Assembly (NCBI RefSeq): GCF_000717185.1 | Contig: NZ_JNYE01000025.1 | Location: forward strand, 1 to 64,000 | DNA from: Kitasatospora phosalacinea | Lineage (GTDB): Bacteria; Actinomycetota; Actinomycetes; Streptomycetales; Streptomycetaceae | Length of the DNA stretch: 64,000 nucleotides | Direction: 5' to 3' | Shown: piece after piece, positions 10,343 through 19,523 of the stretch | Layout of the letters: every line of letters starts with the position of its first letter | Numbering within the stretch: position 1 is the stretch's first letter | The notes under the pieces: generated by a model | The model's database searches: none | What the model saw: the letters and a program-made list of their open reading frames with translations, nothing else | Told to the model about the DNA's origin: nothing | Position numbers and translations under genes: made by a program

Positions 10343-11266
10343 GTGCAGTTGCAGCAGCTCGCCTACTTCGTCGCGGTCGCCGACGCCCGGCACTTCACCC
10401 GGGCCGCCGAGCTGAGCCACGTCTCGCAGCCCTCGCTGTCCCAGCAGATCCGCTCCCTGGAGCGGGAGTTGGGTGCCGAACTGTTCCACCGCTCGCGCTC
10501 CGGGACGACCCTGACCGACGCCGGCCAGGCCCTGCTGCCGCTGGCCCGCCGGATCCTCGCCGACGCGGACAGCGCCCGGCGGGCCGTCGCCGAGACGGTG
10601 CAGCTGCGCCGCGGCCGGGTCCGCTTCGGGGCGCCGCCCTCGCTGTGCGCCAGCCTCGTCCCGCAGGTGCTGCGCGCGTACCGGGCCCGGCACCCCGGCG
10701 TCGACCTGCAGCTGACCGAGGGCGGCTCGCGCGACCTCGTCCGCGACCTGGAGGCCGGACAGCTGGACCTCGCCCTGGTGATCACCCCCGGCTCCGCCGC
10801 GCCCGCCCCGCTGGCCGTCACCCCGCTGCTGCACGAGGACCTGGTGCTGGTCTCCGCCGAACCGCTCCCCCGCCGCCGGCCCCGGATCGCCGAGCTGCGC
10901 GGCCGCGACCTGGTGATGTTCCGCGAGGGCTACGACGTCCGCGAGACCACCCTGGCGGCCTGCCGGGCGGCCGGGTTCGAGCCCTCGTACGCCGTCGAGG
11001 GCGGCGAGATGGACGCCGTGCTGGCCGCCGTCCGGGCCGGGCTGGGCCCCGCGGTCGTCCCCGGCATGGTCGCCGCCAGCGCCGCCCTGCCCAGCACCCC
11101 CTTCGCACCCCCCGGCCTCGGCCGCACCATCGCCCTCGCCCACGGCCGCGACCTGCCGCTCACCCGCGCCGCGGACGCCTTCCGCGGCACCCTCCTCGCC
11201 TACCTGCGCGAAGCCGAGCGCACCGACACGCTCCCCCCGGGCACCCGGCTGCTCCCCTCCCCCTGA
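10343..11266 (+). CDS. LysR family transcriptional regulator
   Basis: This LTTR of about 307 residues begins with the N-terminal winged HTH (VQLQQLAYFVAVADARHFTRAA, recognition helix SQPSLSQQIRSLE). It is followed by a two-lobe periplasmic-binding-like effector domain. In-frame ATGs at 10331 and 10334 lie inside the dyad and -10 element, so the GTG at 10343 is chosen as a probable leaderless start. The neighbour sdhCAB operon, transcribed away from it, is the natural target. The ligand is not readable from sequence. Confidence 0.9.
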   Translation: MQLQQLAYFVAVADARHFTRAAELSHVSQPSLSQQIRSLERELGAELFHRSRSGTTLTDAGQALLPLARRILADADSARRAVAETVQLRRGRVRFGAPPSLCASLVPQVLRAYRARHPGVDLQLTEGGSRDLVRDLEAGQLDLALVITPGSAAPAPLAVTPLLHEDLVLVSAEPLPRRRPRIAELRGRDLVMFREGYDVRETTLAACRAAGFEPSYAVEGGEMDAVLAAVRAGLGPAVVPGMVAASAALPSTPFAPPGLGRTIALAHGRDLPLTRAADAFRGTLLAYLREAERTDTLPPGTRLLPSP

Positions 11267-11328
11267 AGCCCGGCGGGCCGGGCGTAAGGTGGGTGCACGG
11301 AACATCGGTACGACGAGAGGTGGTCCGG

Positions 11329-11871
11329 GTGACCGGGAGCGTGGTGGCGGTCAGCAGCAACGGGGCGTACTCCTTCACGAAGCCGAACCGGCCGGGGATC
11401 CGGCTGCTGGCGGGCCTCGGGGTCGAGGGCGACGTGCACGCCGGGGTGACGGTCAAGCACCGCTCCCGCGTCCGGCAGGACCCCGCGCAACCGAACCTGC
11501 GGCAGGTGCACCTGATGCACGCCGAGCTGTTCGACGAGCTCGCCGCGGCCGGGTTCGCGGTGGAGCCCGGGCAGTTGGGCGAGAACGTCACCACCCGGGG
11601 CGTGGACCTGCTCGCCCTGCCGGTCGGGACGCTGCTGCACCTCGGGGCGGAGGCCGTGGTCGAGGTGACCGGGCTGCGCAACCCGTGCGCGCAGATCGAC
11701 GCCTTCCAGCCCGGGCTGCTCAAGCAGGTGGTGGGACGGGACGAGGCCGGGGCGGTGGTCCGCAAGGCCGGGATCATGGGCGTGGTCCGCTCCGGCGGCG
11801 GGATCCGCCCCGGGGACGCCGTCACCGTCACCCTGCCGCCCGAGCCGCACCGCCCGCTCGAACGGGTCTGA
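11329..11871 (+). CDS. MOSC domain-containing protein
   Basis: The 180-residue protein shows the MOSC pattern: a GVEGDVHAG entry motif (about 31-39), QVHLMHAELFDEL, PGQLGENVTTRGVDL, and the conserved cysteine C120 in LRNPCAQI. MOSC proteins (YiiM/YuaD type) deliver sulfur or reduce N-hydroxylated compounds with the molybdenum cofactor. Here the domain stands alone. The GTG start at 11329 follows GAGAGG. A GTG 9 bp earlier is a less likely start because it touches the ribosome site. Confidence 0.88.
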   Translation: MTGSVVAVSSNGAYSFTKPNRPGIRLLAGLGVEGDVHAGVTVKHRSRVRQDPAQPNLRQVHLMHAELFDELAAAGFAVEPGQLGENVTTRGVDLLALPVGTLLHLGAEAVVEVTGLRNPCAQIDAFQPGLLKQVVGRDEAGAVVRKAGIMGVVRSGGGIRPGDAVTVTLPPEPHRPLERV

Positions 11872-11952
11872 GCCCCCCCCGGGGCGCGGTCCGCCTACGG
11901 AGTTTCACTATGCTCCGGGTTCCACTCATCCGATCTTCACAGGGGGAACCCC

Positions 11953-13545
11953 ATGGACCGACGCGGCCTGCTCAAGGCGAGCGGCACCGCTCTCGGCGTG
12001 TTCGGCGGCGCCCAACTCGTCGGGGCCCAGTCCGCGCAGGCGGTGACGGGCGGCGGACCGGTGGTGAACGTGCTGGACTACAAGCCGGCCGGCACCGACG
12101 ACACCACCGCGTTCCACGACGCCTTCGACGGCAACCCGGGCGCCACCGTGCTGATCCCGCCGGGCACGTACACCCTGACCATGGGGGTGCGGCTGACCGC
12201 GGGCACCACGGTGATCGCGTACGGGGCCCGGATCGTCCGGGGCACCGACGCTTGCTCGGCGCTGCTGCACAACGTCAACGGGGGCGTCGAGGCGCCGGGG
12301 TACACCGGGCCGGGCCGGATCAGCGTCCTGGGCGGGACGTGGGACATGGCGGGGGCGACGCTGACCCGGCAGACCGACGCGTTCGCCTTCGCGCACGCCG
12401 CGGACCTGCTGTTCCGGGACTGCGTGATCGTCAACGTGCCCTCGGCACACGCGATCGAGCTGAACGCGGTGCGCGGGGTGCGGGTGCTGGACTGCGTCTT
12501 CGAGGGGACGAACAGCGCCTTCGGCGCGGACAAGGAGGCCGTGCAGATCACCGGCGCGACCTCGTCCGCGAACCTGCCCGCGCCCCCGTACGACCTGACC
12601 CCGTGCGTGGACGTACTCGTCTCCGGCTGCACGCTGCGGCCCCCGACGGCCGCGGGCTACGTAAACTTCGGTGCGCTGTGCGGGGACCACGGCGGCGCGG
12701 CGGGCATGGTGCACAGCAACGTCCGGGTGGTCGGCAACCGGATCGAGGGCGCCACCCTGGCGGCCGTCCGGGTCGTGGACTGGCAGCACTCGGTGGTCAG
12801 CGGGAACACCATCGAGTCGGCGTCCAACGCGGGCATCGACGTCCGCTCGCTGGCGTCGAACCCGCTGACGGGCCTGCTGATCCAGGGCAACACCGTCACC
12901 GGTACCGGCAACGGCGGCTCCCTCAGCGGCGGCATCACCGTGTCCGGCAAGGCCGAGGCGCCGATCACCGGCCTGGTGGTCAGCGGCAACGCGGTCGCGA
13001 ACACCCAGGGCGAGCACGGCGTGTACGTCGGCTACGCGCCGCAGGCCGTGGTGACCGGCAACACGGTCGTCCGCACCCTCCGCAACGACAAGGCCAGCAA
13101 CTGCCAGGCCGTCCAACTGGACTACTCGCCGGGCAGCGTGCTGACCGACAACACCGCCACCGACATCGCCGGCGACGGCCTGTTCGTGAACGCCAGCACC
13201 GGCAGCCTGGTCAGCGGGAACCGGGTCACCAACTGCGCGACGCACGGGCTTGCCGCCAGTTCGGACGACCTGGCCGTCCGGAACAACGTGTTCTCCGGGC
13301 TGAACACGGACGGCGCGGCGGACAAGTACGGCATCCGGGTCGGCGCCAACGCGAAGAACGCCTCGGTGCAGGGCAACGTGGTGCGCAGGAGCGGCGCCGC
13401 CCAGGACGCCACCGCGGCCGTCGCGGTGATGGCCGGCAGCAACGGCACCTGGGTCACCGGCAACGACCTGCGCGGCTGGGGCGCGGCGGCGCTGCTGGAC
13501 CAGGGCACGGGCACCCTGACGACCAGCGGCGGCAACCTGTCGTAG
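11953..13545 (+). CDS. Secreted right-handed beta-helix protein, Tat-type signal
   Basis: The 530-residue protein starts MDRRGLLKASGTALGVFGGA, a twin-arginine-like signal ending near AQA. The mature part is a parallel beta-helix: repeated V-x-G-N-x-(I/V) rungs such as VVGNRIEG, VVSGNTIES, LIQGNTVTG, VVSGNAVAN, VVTGNTVVR, LVSGNRVTN and VQGNVVRRS. These folds are typical of polysaccharide lyases and GH28-like hydrolases. No catalytic residues can be assigned, so the substrate is unknown. AGGGGGAA precedes the ATG. Confidence 0.85.
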   Translation: MDRRGLLKASGTALGVFGGAQLVGAQSAQAVTGGGPVVNVLDYKPAGTDDTTAFHDAFDGNPGATVLIPPGTYTLTMGVRLTAGTTVIAYGARIVRGTDACSALLHNVNGGVEAPGYTGPGRISVLGGTWDMAGATLTRQTDAFAFAHAADLLFRDCVIVNVPSAHAIELNAVRGVRVLDCVFEGTNSAFGADKEAVQITGATSSANLPAPPYDLTPCVDVLVSGCTLRPPTAAGYVNFGALCGDHGGAAGMVHSNVRVVGNRIEGATLAAVRVVDWQHSVVSGNTIESASNAGIDVRSLASNPLTGLLIQGNTVTGTGNGGSLSGGITVSGKAEAPITGLVVSGNAVANTQGEHGVYVGYAPQAVVTGNTVVRTLRNDKASNCQAVQLDYSPGSVLTDNTATDIAGDGLFVNASTGSLVSGNRVTNCATHGLAASSDDLAVRNNVFSGLNTDGAADKYGIRVGANAKNASVQGNVVRRSGAAQDATAAVAVMAGSNGTWVTGNDLRGWGAAALLDQGTGTLTTSGGNLS

Positions 13546-13549
13546 CGCG

Positions 13550-13612
13550 CCGGTCGGTCCTGGTGGCGGGCCGGTCAGTCCCGGTGGCGGGCCGGTCAGT
13601 CCCGGTGGCGGG
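13550..13612. repeat. 21-bp tandem repeats carrying the LAL gene's stop codon
   Basis: Three 21-bp units lie at 13550-13570, 13571-13591 and 13592-13612. The last two are identical and the first differs at three positions. The third unit contains the stop codon (13596-13598) and last codons of the minus-strand regulator gene, so the gene's 3' end has been duplicated outward into the intergenic space. Confidence 0.85.
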
Positions 13613-16361
13613 CGAGTTCGGCCCGGCCGCGGACGCCGTACTGGCGGTAGAGGCGGGTGAGGTTGGCTTCGACGGCCTTGACCGAGAGGTGGAGGCGGGC
13701 GGCGATCTCGCGGTTGGTGGCGCCGGAGCGGATCAGGGTGAGGATCTGCTGCTGCATGGGGGTGGGGTCGGCCTCCAGCGCGTCGAGGGCGGCGAGGGCC
13801 GCGGCGGCGTGCTGCTGCCAGGGTAGGCAGCCCGCGGCGGCGTAGCGGGTGTGGGCCTCCTGGAGAGCGGTGCGGGCGGCGGCGCGGCGGCGGGCGCGGC
13901 GTTCGAGGGTGCCGAGGGCGAGGTGGGCGCGGGCGAGTTCGAGGGGGTAGGGGTGGGTGTCGGGGATCAGCGCGCGCAGGGTGTCGGCGGCCCGGCGGGG
14001 GTCGGTGGCGGCGGTGAGGTGGGCTTCGGCGCGGTGCAGGCCGAGGGTGAGGACGTCGCGGCCCAGGCGGGTTGCGCGCTCGCGGGCGTCGGCGAGGGTG
14101 GCGGCGGCTTCGTCGGAGCTGCCGGAGAGGGCGAGTGCCTCGGCCAGGTCGGCGTCCACCAGGAAGAGTGAGGGGTCGGTGAACTCCATGCGGCGGAGCA
14201 GGAGTTGGCAGCGGCCGAGGTGTTCGGCGGCGGCTAGGTGGTTGCCGCGCAGGAGTTCGGCGCGGCCGCGCAGGCCGTGGGCGTAGGCGAGCCATTCGCG
14301 GTCGTGGTCGTCCTCGGCGGCGCGGATCGCGGAGTCGAGGAGCTGGGCGGCGCGGTCGGCGGTGCCGCCGTTGAGTTCGGCGGCGCCGCCGAGGACGCGG
14401 GCCGGCCCTGGGTTGGGTTCGATGCGTTCGCGCAGTTCGTGGGCGGCGCGTCCGGCGGCGTACGCCTCGGTGCAGCGTCCGGCGCGTTCGTAGACGGAGG
14501 CGGAGATGTAGAGGACGTTGGCGAGGTCCTCGGTGCGGCCGGAGGCTTCGACCTCGGCGCGCAGGGTTTCGACCTCGGCGATCGCGCGGGGCAGGTCGCC
14601 GCTGCGCAGGGCGGCGACGGCGAGCCCTTCGCGGCAGAACACCGCGGCGGCGGTGGGGGGCCGCCCGGCGGCGAGGCGGCAGCCGCGTTCGAGTTGGGCG
14701 AGGCCGCGGGCGGGGTCGGTGAGCAGGGTCAACGGGGCGCGCTGGGCGAGGAGTTCGACGAGCAGGTCGGGGTCATCGGCGTGGTCGGCGTGCTTCTCGG
14801 CGATGGCGAGTTCGGCGAGCCCTTCGGCCCGGTCGCCGCGGTGCAGGGCGCGGACGGCGCGTTCCTGGTGGACGGCGGCGGTGAGGCCGGGGTGGCCGCC
14901 GGTGTCCTCGGCGGCGGCGGTGAGCAGGGGTTCGGCGCCGGGGTGGTCGGGGCCGAGCAGGCGGGCGAGCAGCAGGCGGGCGTGGACCCGGACGTCGGCG
15001 GTGGGGGCGGCGGCGAGGCGTTCGCCGCAGGCGCGGGCGAGGTCGGGCAGGCCGGCGGCGGCGGCGTTGCGGGCGGCGGCGAGCAGGCGGCGTCCGGCGG
15101 TGTCGGGGTCGGGGGTGTGGTCGGCGGCGAGGCGGAGCAGTTCGGCGGCGGTGCCGGGGGCGCCGCGGGTGAGTGCGGTGTCGGCGGCGCGGCCGAGCCG
15201 GGAGGCGAGGTGGGGGTCGGGGGCGTCGGTGGCGAGGGCCTGGTGGCGGGCCTGTTCGACGGGGTCGGCGGCGAGTTCGGCGAGCAGCCGGTGGGCGGCG
15301 CGCAGGGCGGCGGGGGCGGCGTCGGCGAGGACGACTTCGGCGACCAGGGGGTGGCTGAACTGCGGCGCGCCGGTGGGGGTCTGCTGGAGGATGCCGTGGC
15401 GGCGGGCGGCGGCGAGGGGTTCGGTGACGGTGGCGGGCAGCGCGGTGCCGGGCCGGGCGGCGGCCAGGACGGTGAGCGACTGCCGTGCGGCGTCGGGGAG
15501 TTCGCCGAGCCGGGCGGAGACCAGGGCGCGCAGCCGGTGCGGGACGTCGAGCGGGCGGTCGGGGTCGGCGGCGAGTGCGCTCTCACTGTTCCCGGCGGCC
15601 AGTGAGCGGCCCAACTCCATTACGTAGTACGGGTTTCCTCCGCTGACGGTGTGCACGCGGGTGAGGGTGAGTCCGCTCAGGCGCAGGTCGAGCCGTTCGC
15701 GCAGCAGGGCGCCGGTGCCGCGTTCGCTGAGCGGGCCGACCGGGATCTCGCGGGCGGCGGGCGGGCAGAGTGCGCCCATCTCGGGTGCGGCGTCGGCGTG
15801 TTCGGTGCGTTCGGTGACGGCGAAGCGGACGTGGCGGTCGGTCAGGCGGCGGGCGGCGAAGGCGATGACCTGGCGGCTGGCCTCGTCGAGCCACTGGGTG
15901 TCGTCGAGCAGGACGAGCACGGGGCCGCGCTGGGCGAGTCGGCGCAGTGCTTCGAGGACGGCGACCCGGACGGCCAACGGGTCGGTGGGGGCGCCGGGTT
16001 GGGGTGCGCGGTGGAGCAGGGCGCACTCCAGGGCCTGGCGCAGGTGGTCGGGCAGGTCCTCGGCGAGGCCGGGGAGGGCCTCGCCGAGGAGGTCGATCAG
16101 GGCGAGGTGCGGCAGGTCCGCCTCGGCGGCGGTGGGGCTGCTGCGCAGGACGGCCCAGCCTGCCGGTCCGGCGTCCCGGGCGAGTGCGTCGAGCAGCGCG
16201 GTCTTGCCTATGCCGGCCGGTCCGTGCAGCAGGACGCCGCCAGTGGCGGTGAGTGCGGCACGGATCTCGGCGAGCAGGTGGGCGCGGTCGACGAGTGGGG
16301 GCTCGGTCGCTTCCGCCGGGGTGGTGGCGGCTGCGGCCGGGCCGGGGAGGATGCCGGTCAT
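13596..16361 (-). CDS. LuxR family ATP-binding regulator (LAL type)
   Basis: The 921-residue protein has an N-terminal AAA/STAND ATPase with Walker A GPAGIGKT (47-54) and Walker B LVLLDDTQWLDEAS (about 148-161). A long Ala/Leu-rich helical (TPR-like) middle follows. The C-terminal LuxR HTH (MQQQILTLIRSGATNREIAARL, then LSVKAVEANLTRLYRQYGV) occupies about 860-912. LAL regulators activate secondary metabolism or sugar catabolism on ATP and ligand binding. It sits head to tail with the M4 protease remnant. Its last codons are part of a tandem repeat. Confidence 0.92.
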   Translation of the reverse strand: MTGILPGPAAAATTPAEATEPPLVDRAHLLAEIRAALTATGGVLLHGPAGIGKTALLDALARDAGPAGWAVLRSSPTAAEADLPHLALIDLLGEALPGLAEDLPDHLRQALECALLHRAPQPGAPTDPLAVRVAVLEALRRLAQRGPVLVLLDDTQWLDEASRQVIAFAARRLTDRHVRFAVTERTEHADAAPEMGALCPPAAREIPVGPLSERGTGALLRERLDLRLSGLTLTRVHTVSGGNPYYVMELGRSLAAGNSESALAADPDRPLDVPHRLRALVSARLGELPDAARQSLTVLAAARPGTALPATVTEPLAAARRHGILQQTPTGAPQFSHPLVAEVVLADAAPAALRAAHRLLAELAADPVEQARHQALATDAPDPHLASRLGRAADTALTRGAPGTAAELLRLAADHTPDPDTAGRRLLAAARNAAAAGLPDLARACGERLAAAPTADVRVHARLLLARLLGPDHPGAEPLLTAAAEDTGGHPGLTAAVHQERAVRALHRGDRAEGLAELAIAEKHADHADDPDLLVELLAQRAPLTLLTDPARGLAQLERGCRLAAGRPPTAAAVFCREGLAVAALRSGDLPRAIAEVETLRAEVEASGRTEDLANVLYISASVYERAGRCTEAYAAGRAAHELRERIEPNPGPARVLGGAAELNGGTADRAAQLLDSAIRAAEDDHDREWLAYAHGLRGRAELLRGNHLAAAEHLGRCQLLLRRMEFTDPSLFLVDADLAEALALSGSSDEAAATLADARERATRLGRDVLTLGLHRAEAHLTAATDPRRAADTLRALIPDTHPYPLELARAHLALGTLERRARRRAAARTALQEAHTRYAAAGCLPWQQHAAAALAALDALEADPTPMQQQILTLIRSGATNREIAARLHLSVKAVEANLTRLYRQYGVRGRAELARHRD

Positions 16362-16392
16362 GGCGGTCAGTGTGCCGCCTCGGAACCGGCTG

Positions 16393-16426
16393 CGCGAGGG
16401 TGTCGCATGAACACGACACCCTCGCG
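16393..16426. terminator. 13-bp perfect inverted repeat between M4 gene and LAL gene
   Basis: CGCGAGGGTGTCG (16393-16405) and its exact complement (16414-16426) flank the 8-nt loop CATGAACA. It lies 59 bp beyond the stop of the minus-strand M4 gene and 32 bp upstream of the LAL start. It can therefore be a U-tract-free terminator for the former or an operator for the latter. The perfect arms favour one of these roles, but sequence cannot decide. Confidence 0.65.
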
Positions 16427-16484
16427 ACCCGCTGTTAAGTCCCTTTTAAGGCCCTGCTGTCGGGGACGTCGCGGGGGCCTCCGG

Positions 16485-18489
16485 TCAGCCGACGCTGACG
16501 TCGTCGACCAGGAAGACGGTCGACAGGTAGGCGTCCTCCTGCCCGGCGAACTGCAGGTTGACCGTCTGCCCGCGGAAGGCGCTCAGGTCGACGGTCTTCT
16601 GCACGTAGCCGGAGCTCGCGTTGGCGTTGGAGTACGTCGCCAGGGTCTGGCCGTTGGCGCTGACCTTCAGGGTGTCGTAGGCGGTGGAGCCGGACTCCTG
16701 GGTGGTGACCTTCAGCCAGAAGGTGAGCTTCGGGGTGCCGCTGGACGGGACGGCGACGTTGTTCTGCGCGAGGGTCTCGGTGGCCGCGGAGCCGTAGCCC
16801 ATCATCCAGGCGTACCAGGAACCGCCGTGCGGGGACTGCTGGGTGGAGTTGGTGATGTCTTCGGCGCTCTGCGTCCAGCCGGTGGCGCCCTGCTCGAAGT
16901 CGCCGTTGGTCAGCGCGTTGCCCGGGTTGGGGTTGCCGGTGGGCGAGGAGGTCGGCGAGGCGGTCGGCGACGGGGACGGGTTGCCGCCCGGGTCGGGCAG
17001 CGCGGTGCCGAGCGAGACGGCGGCCCACGCCTTGGAGACGATGTACCGCTCCTGGGAGTTGGAGCCGTACAGGTCGGCGGCGGCCTGGAGGGTCGCGGTG
17101 CGCGCCGAGGAGTAGTTGGTGGTGGAGGTCATGTAGGTGGACAGGGCGCGGTACCAGATCGCCGCGGCCTTCTCCTTGCCGATGCCGCTGAAGCTGTCGC
17201 CGTTGCACGGGGTGCCGTTGTGCGACAGGCCGCCGATGGTCTTGGCGCCGGTGCCCTCGGCGGTCAGGTAGAAGAAGTGGTTGGCGATGCCGGAGGAGTA
17301 GTGCACGTCGACCTGCCCGGCCCGGCTGCTGTAGCAGGACAGCGAGGAGCCGTCCGCGGCCGGGTTGTCCATCCGGCGCAGGTAGCCGTTGCCCATCCGG
17401 AGCTTCTCGCCGATGTAGTAGTCACCGGGGTCGGTGCTGTTGTTGGCGTAGAACTCGACCATGGTGCCGAAGATGTCGGAGGTGGCCTCGTTGAGGCCGC
17501 CGGACTCGCCGGAGTAGTTGAGGTTGGCGGTGGCGGCGGGCGCCGCGGCCGTCGTTGCGGATGCCGGAGCGGTTGAAGGTGTTCTTGTAGTAGTCCCAGG
17601 TCTTCGCGAGGCCGTAGGAGGCGTCCACGGCGGCGCTCTCCCGGCTCGAAGTGGAGCCGTTGCCCCAGGAGTTGGTCGACTTGGAGAACGTCCGGGCGTT
17701 CTGCGCCGGGTTCGACTGCGGGCTGTTGTACGAGTCGTAGACGACCGTGGAGCCGTGCAGCGCGTCGGTCAGCGTGTAGCCGCTGCCGCCCTGGCTGGTC
17801 TCGATGGTGACCTGGCCGACGTTCACGCCGTTGCCGGTGCCCGAGACGGTCTGGTTGACCTCGTACTGGTCCAGGACCGCGCCGCTGGCGGCGTCCAGCA
17901 GGACCGCCTCGCGGGAGTCGGCCCCCGCTTCGCCCGCGCCGGTCACGGTGTTGCGGTACGCCAGCACCGGGACCTTTCCGACCGCCCAGACCACCAGCTG
18001 GCTGGTGTCGAGGTTGGTGGTGCGGGCCTGCTTGACGTGCTTGGCGCTGCGCACGGCGGCCGCCGAGGCGTCCTTGCCGGACAGCTTGGGCGTCACGCCC
18101 GCCACCTTGATCGCGCCCTCGTGGGCCCAGGTGGTCGAGGTGGCCTTGCCGTTCTTGCCGTAGTGCACGACCAGGTCGCCGCCGACCACCGGCAGGCCGC
18201 GGTAGGTGCGGTCGTACCGCACGTGCCGGGCACCGTCGTTGTCGACCAGCACGTCCTTGGGCAGCAGGCGCTCGTCCGGGCCCAGGCCCAGGCTCTTGGC
18301 TAGCCCCTTGGCGTCCTTCTCCGCCTGCTCCAGGACCGCGGTGCGGCCCACCGAGGTCATCGCCTGGAAGCCGGCACCGTTCGCGGTGGTGCCGCTGGCC
18401 AGTGCGGGGGACTGGGAACTCGCCACCATCACGGTGCCCATGGTGAGGGCGGCCGCAACAGCTGCCGCCAGAGCGGTCTTGCGGTTCAT
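16485..18489 (-). pseudogene. M4 (thermolysin-like) metalloprotease gene lacking its HExxH segment
   Basis: The gene starts at 18489 (GGAGGAAA upstream) with a signal peptide (MNRKTALAAAVAAALTMG). FTP/PepSY-like propeptide follows, including LGLGPDERLLPKDVLVDNDG and GGDLVVHYGKNGK, then the catalytic-domain entry TWDYYKNTFNRSGIRNDGRG. Near 17545 the frame changes and homology resumes at TANLNYSGESGGLNEATSDIFG. The intervening 45-50 residues, which in the family hold the zinc and catalytic HExxH, are absent. The rest is intact, including the third zinc ligand in GLNEATSD, C-terminal catalytic helices, a Ser/Pro-rich linker and a jelly-roll-like domain (NGDFEQGATGW to FLVDDVSVG). It is inactive as it stands, by real deletion or by assembly collapse. 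Confidence 0.85.
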
Positions 18490-18785
18490 CGGGTTTCCTC
18501 CCACCGAGCCGGGGTTGATGGGGGACGGCCGACGACGCCGATGGGGTGTGGCGTCGCGGCCGGTTTCAGCTCGGCGGCAGGACGCTAGGACCGCGGAGCA
18601 CCCCCGCAACATGCCCTCGCGACCTCGGCAAGGGCCGGTCAAGGGTGCGCCGCCCCCTCCCCCAGGGCGGCCCCCGACCTGCCCCCGGCCTGCCCCCGAC
18701 CTGCCGTCGGCGCGCCCGGCGGCCTCGACGGGCGGTGCGTCCGGCGGTGCGCCCGGCGGCAGGTCGGGCGGTGCGCCCGGCAGTC

Positions 18786-19523
18786 TCAACGGGCGGTGCG
18801 GAAGCCGATGTTGCCGCTGGAGCTGTCGGGGGTGTTGGCGGAGCGGGCGGCGAGGCGGTAGCGGTTGCAGTAGGAGGCGTGGCACATGTGGGAACCGCCG
18901 CGCATGACCCGGGAGGTGCCGGTGGGCGGGCCGAGCGGGTCCTGGCGGGTGGCGGGGGTGTCGGGGAGGTGGTGGTCGGGGCTGAAGCGGTCGGCGCACC
19001 ACTCCCAGACGTTGCCGAGCACGTTGTAGAGGCCGTGGCCGTTGGGGCGGTACGAGCGGACGGGGGCGGTGGAGCGGTGGCGGCCGGTGCCCCGGGTCGG
19101 GAAGTCGCCCTGCCAGATGTTGAGCATCTCCCGTCCGCCGGGGGCGAGTTCGTCCCCCCACGGGTAGCGGGTGCCGTCCGTGCCGCCGCGGGCCGCGTAC
19201 TCCCACTGGGCCTCGGTGGGCAGCCGGGTGCCGGACCAGGCGCAGTACGCCCGGGCGTCGTTCCAGGAGACGTGCACCACCGGGTGCTGCTGGCGGGCGG
19301 CGTAGTCGCTGCCGGGGCCCTCGGGGGCCCGCCAGGTCGCGCCCGCGACGGCCCGCCACCACGGGGTGGCGGCGACCCGCGGGGAGGCGGCGCGCAGCCG
19401 GTCGGTGAGGAAGCCCTCGAAGACGAAGCTGGAGCCGAAGCGTTCGGCGTCGGTGACGTGCCCGGTCTCCCGACCGAAATCGACTCCCGCTCGACGGTCG
19501 GCGCCCCCTAGGGTGACTGGCAT
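18786..19523 (-). pseudogene. 5'-truncated formylglycine-generating enzyme (FGE/SUMF1) family gene
   Basis: From about DFGRETGHVTDAERFGSSF onward the reading is a good FGE/SUMF1 protein: HPVVHVSWNDARAYCAWSGTRLPTEAQWEYAARGG, NVWQG-like segment, GLYNVLGNVWEWCADRFSPD, and the C-terminal RGGSHMCHASYCNRYRLAARSANTPDSS. The copper-binding cysteine pair in CHASYC is kept. Homologues have about 60 more N-terminal residues (the G-G-x-F-x-M-G-S entry), which are missing. The open frame instead runs into the divergent kinase start, with an ATG at 19523 overlapping the plus-strand ATG at 19522. I read it as truncated, though expression as a short form from 19523 is possible. Confidence 0.7.

Noticed and set aside
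10300..11328. Long open frame running through the LysR gene in another phase
   Set aside because: Composition is a high-GC shadow with Arg/Pro/Ala excess and no family motif until the MOSC start at 11329.
11926..14295. Long minus-strand open frame opposite the beta-helix gene
   Set aside because: Arg/Pro/His-rich translation without domains, typical antisense shadow of a GC-rich gene; the plus-strand beta-helix protein is clearly real.
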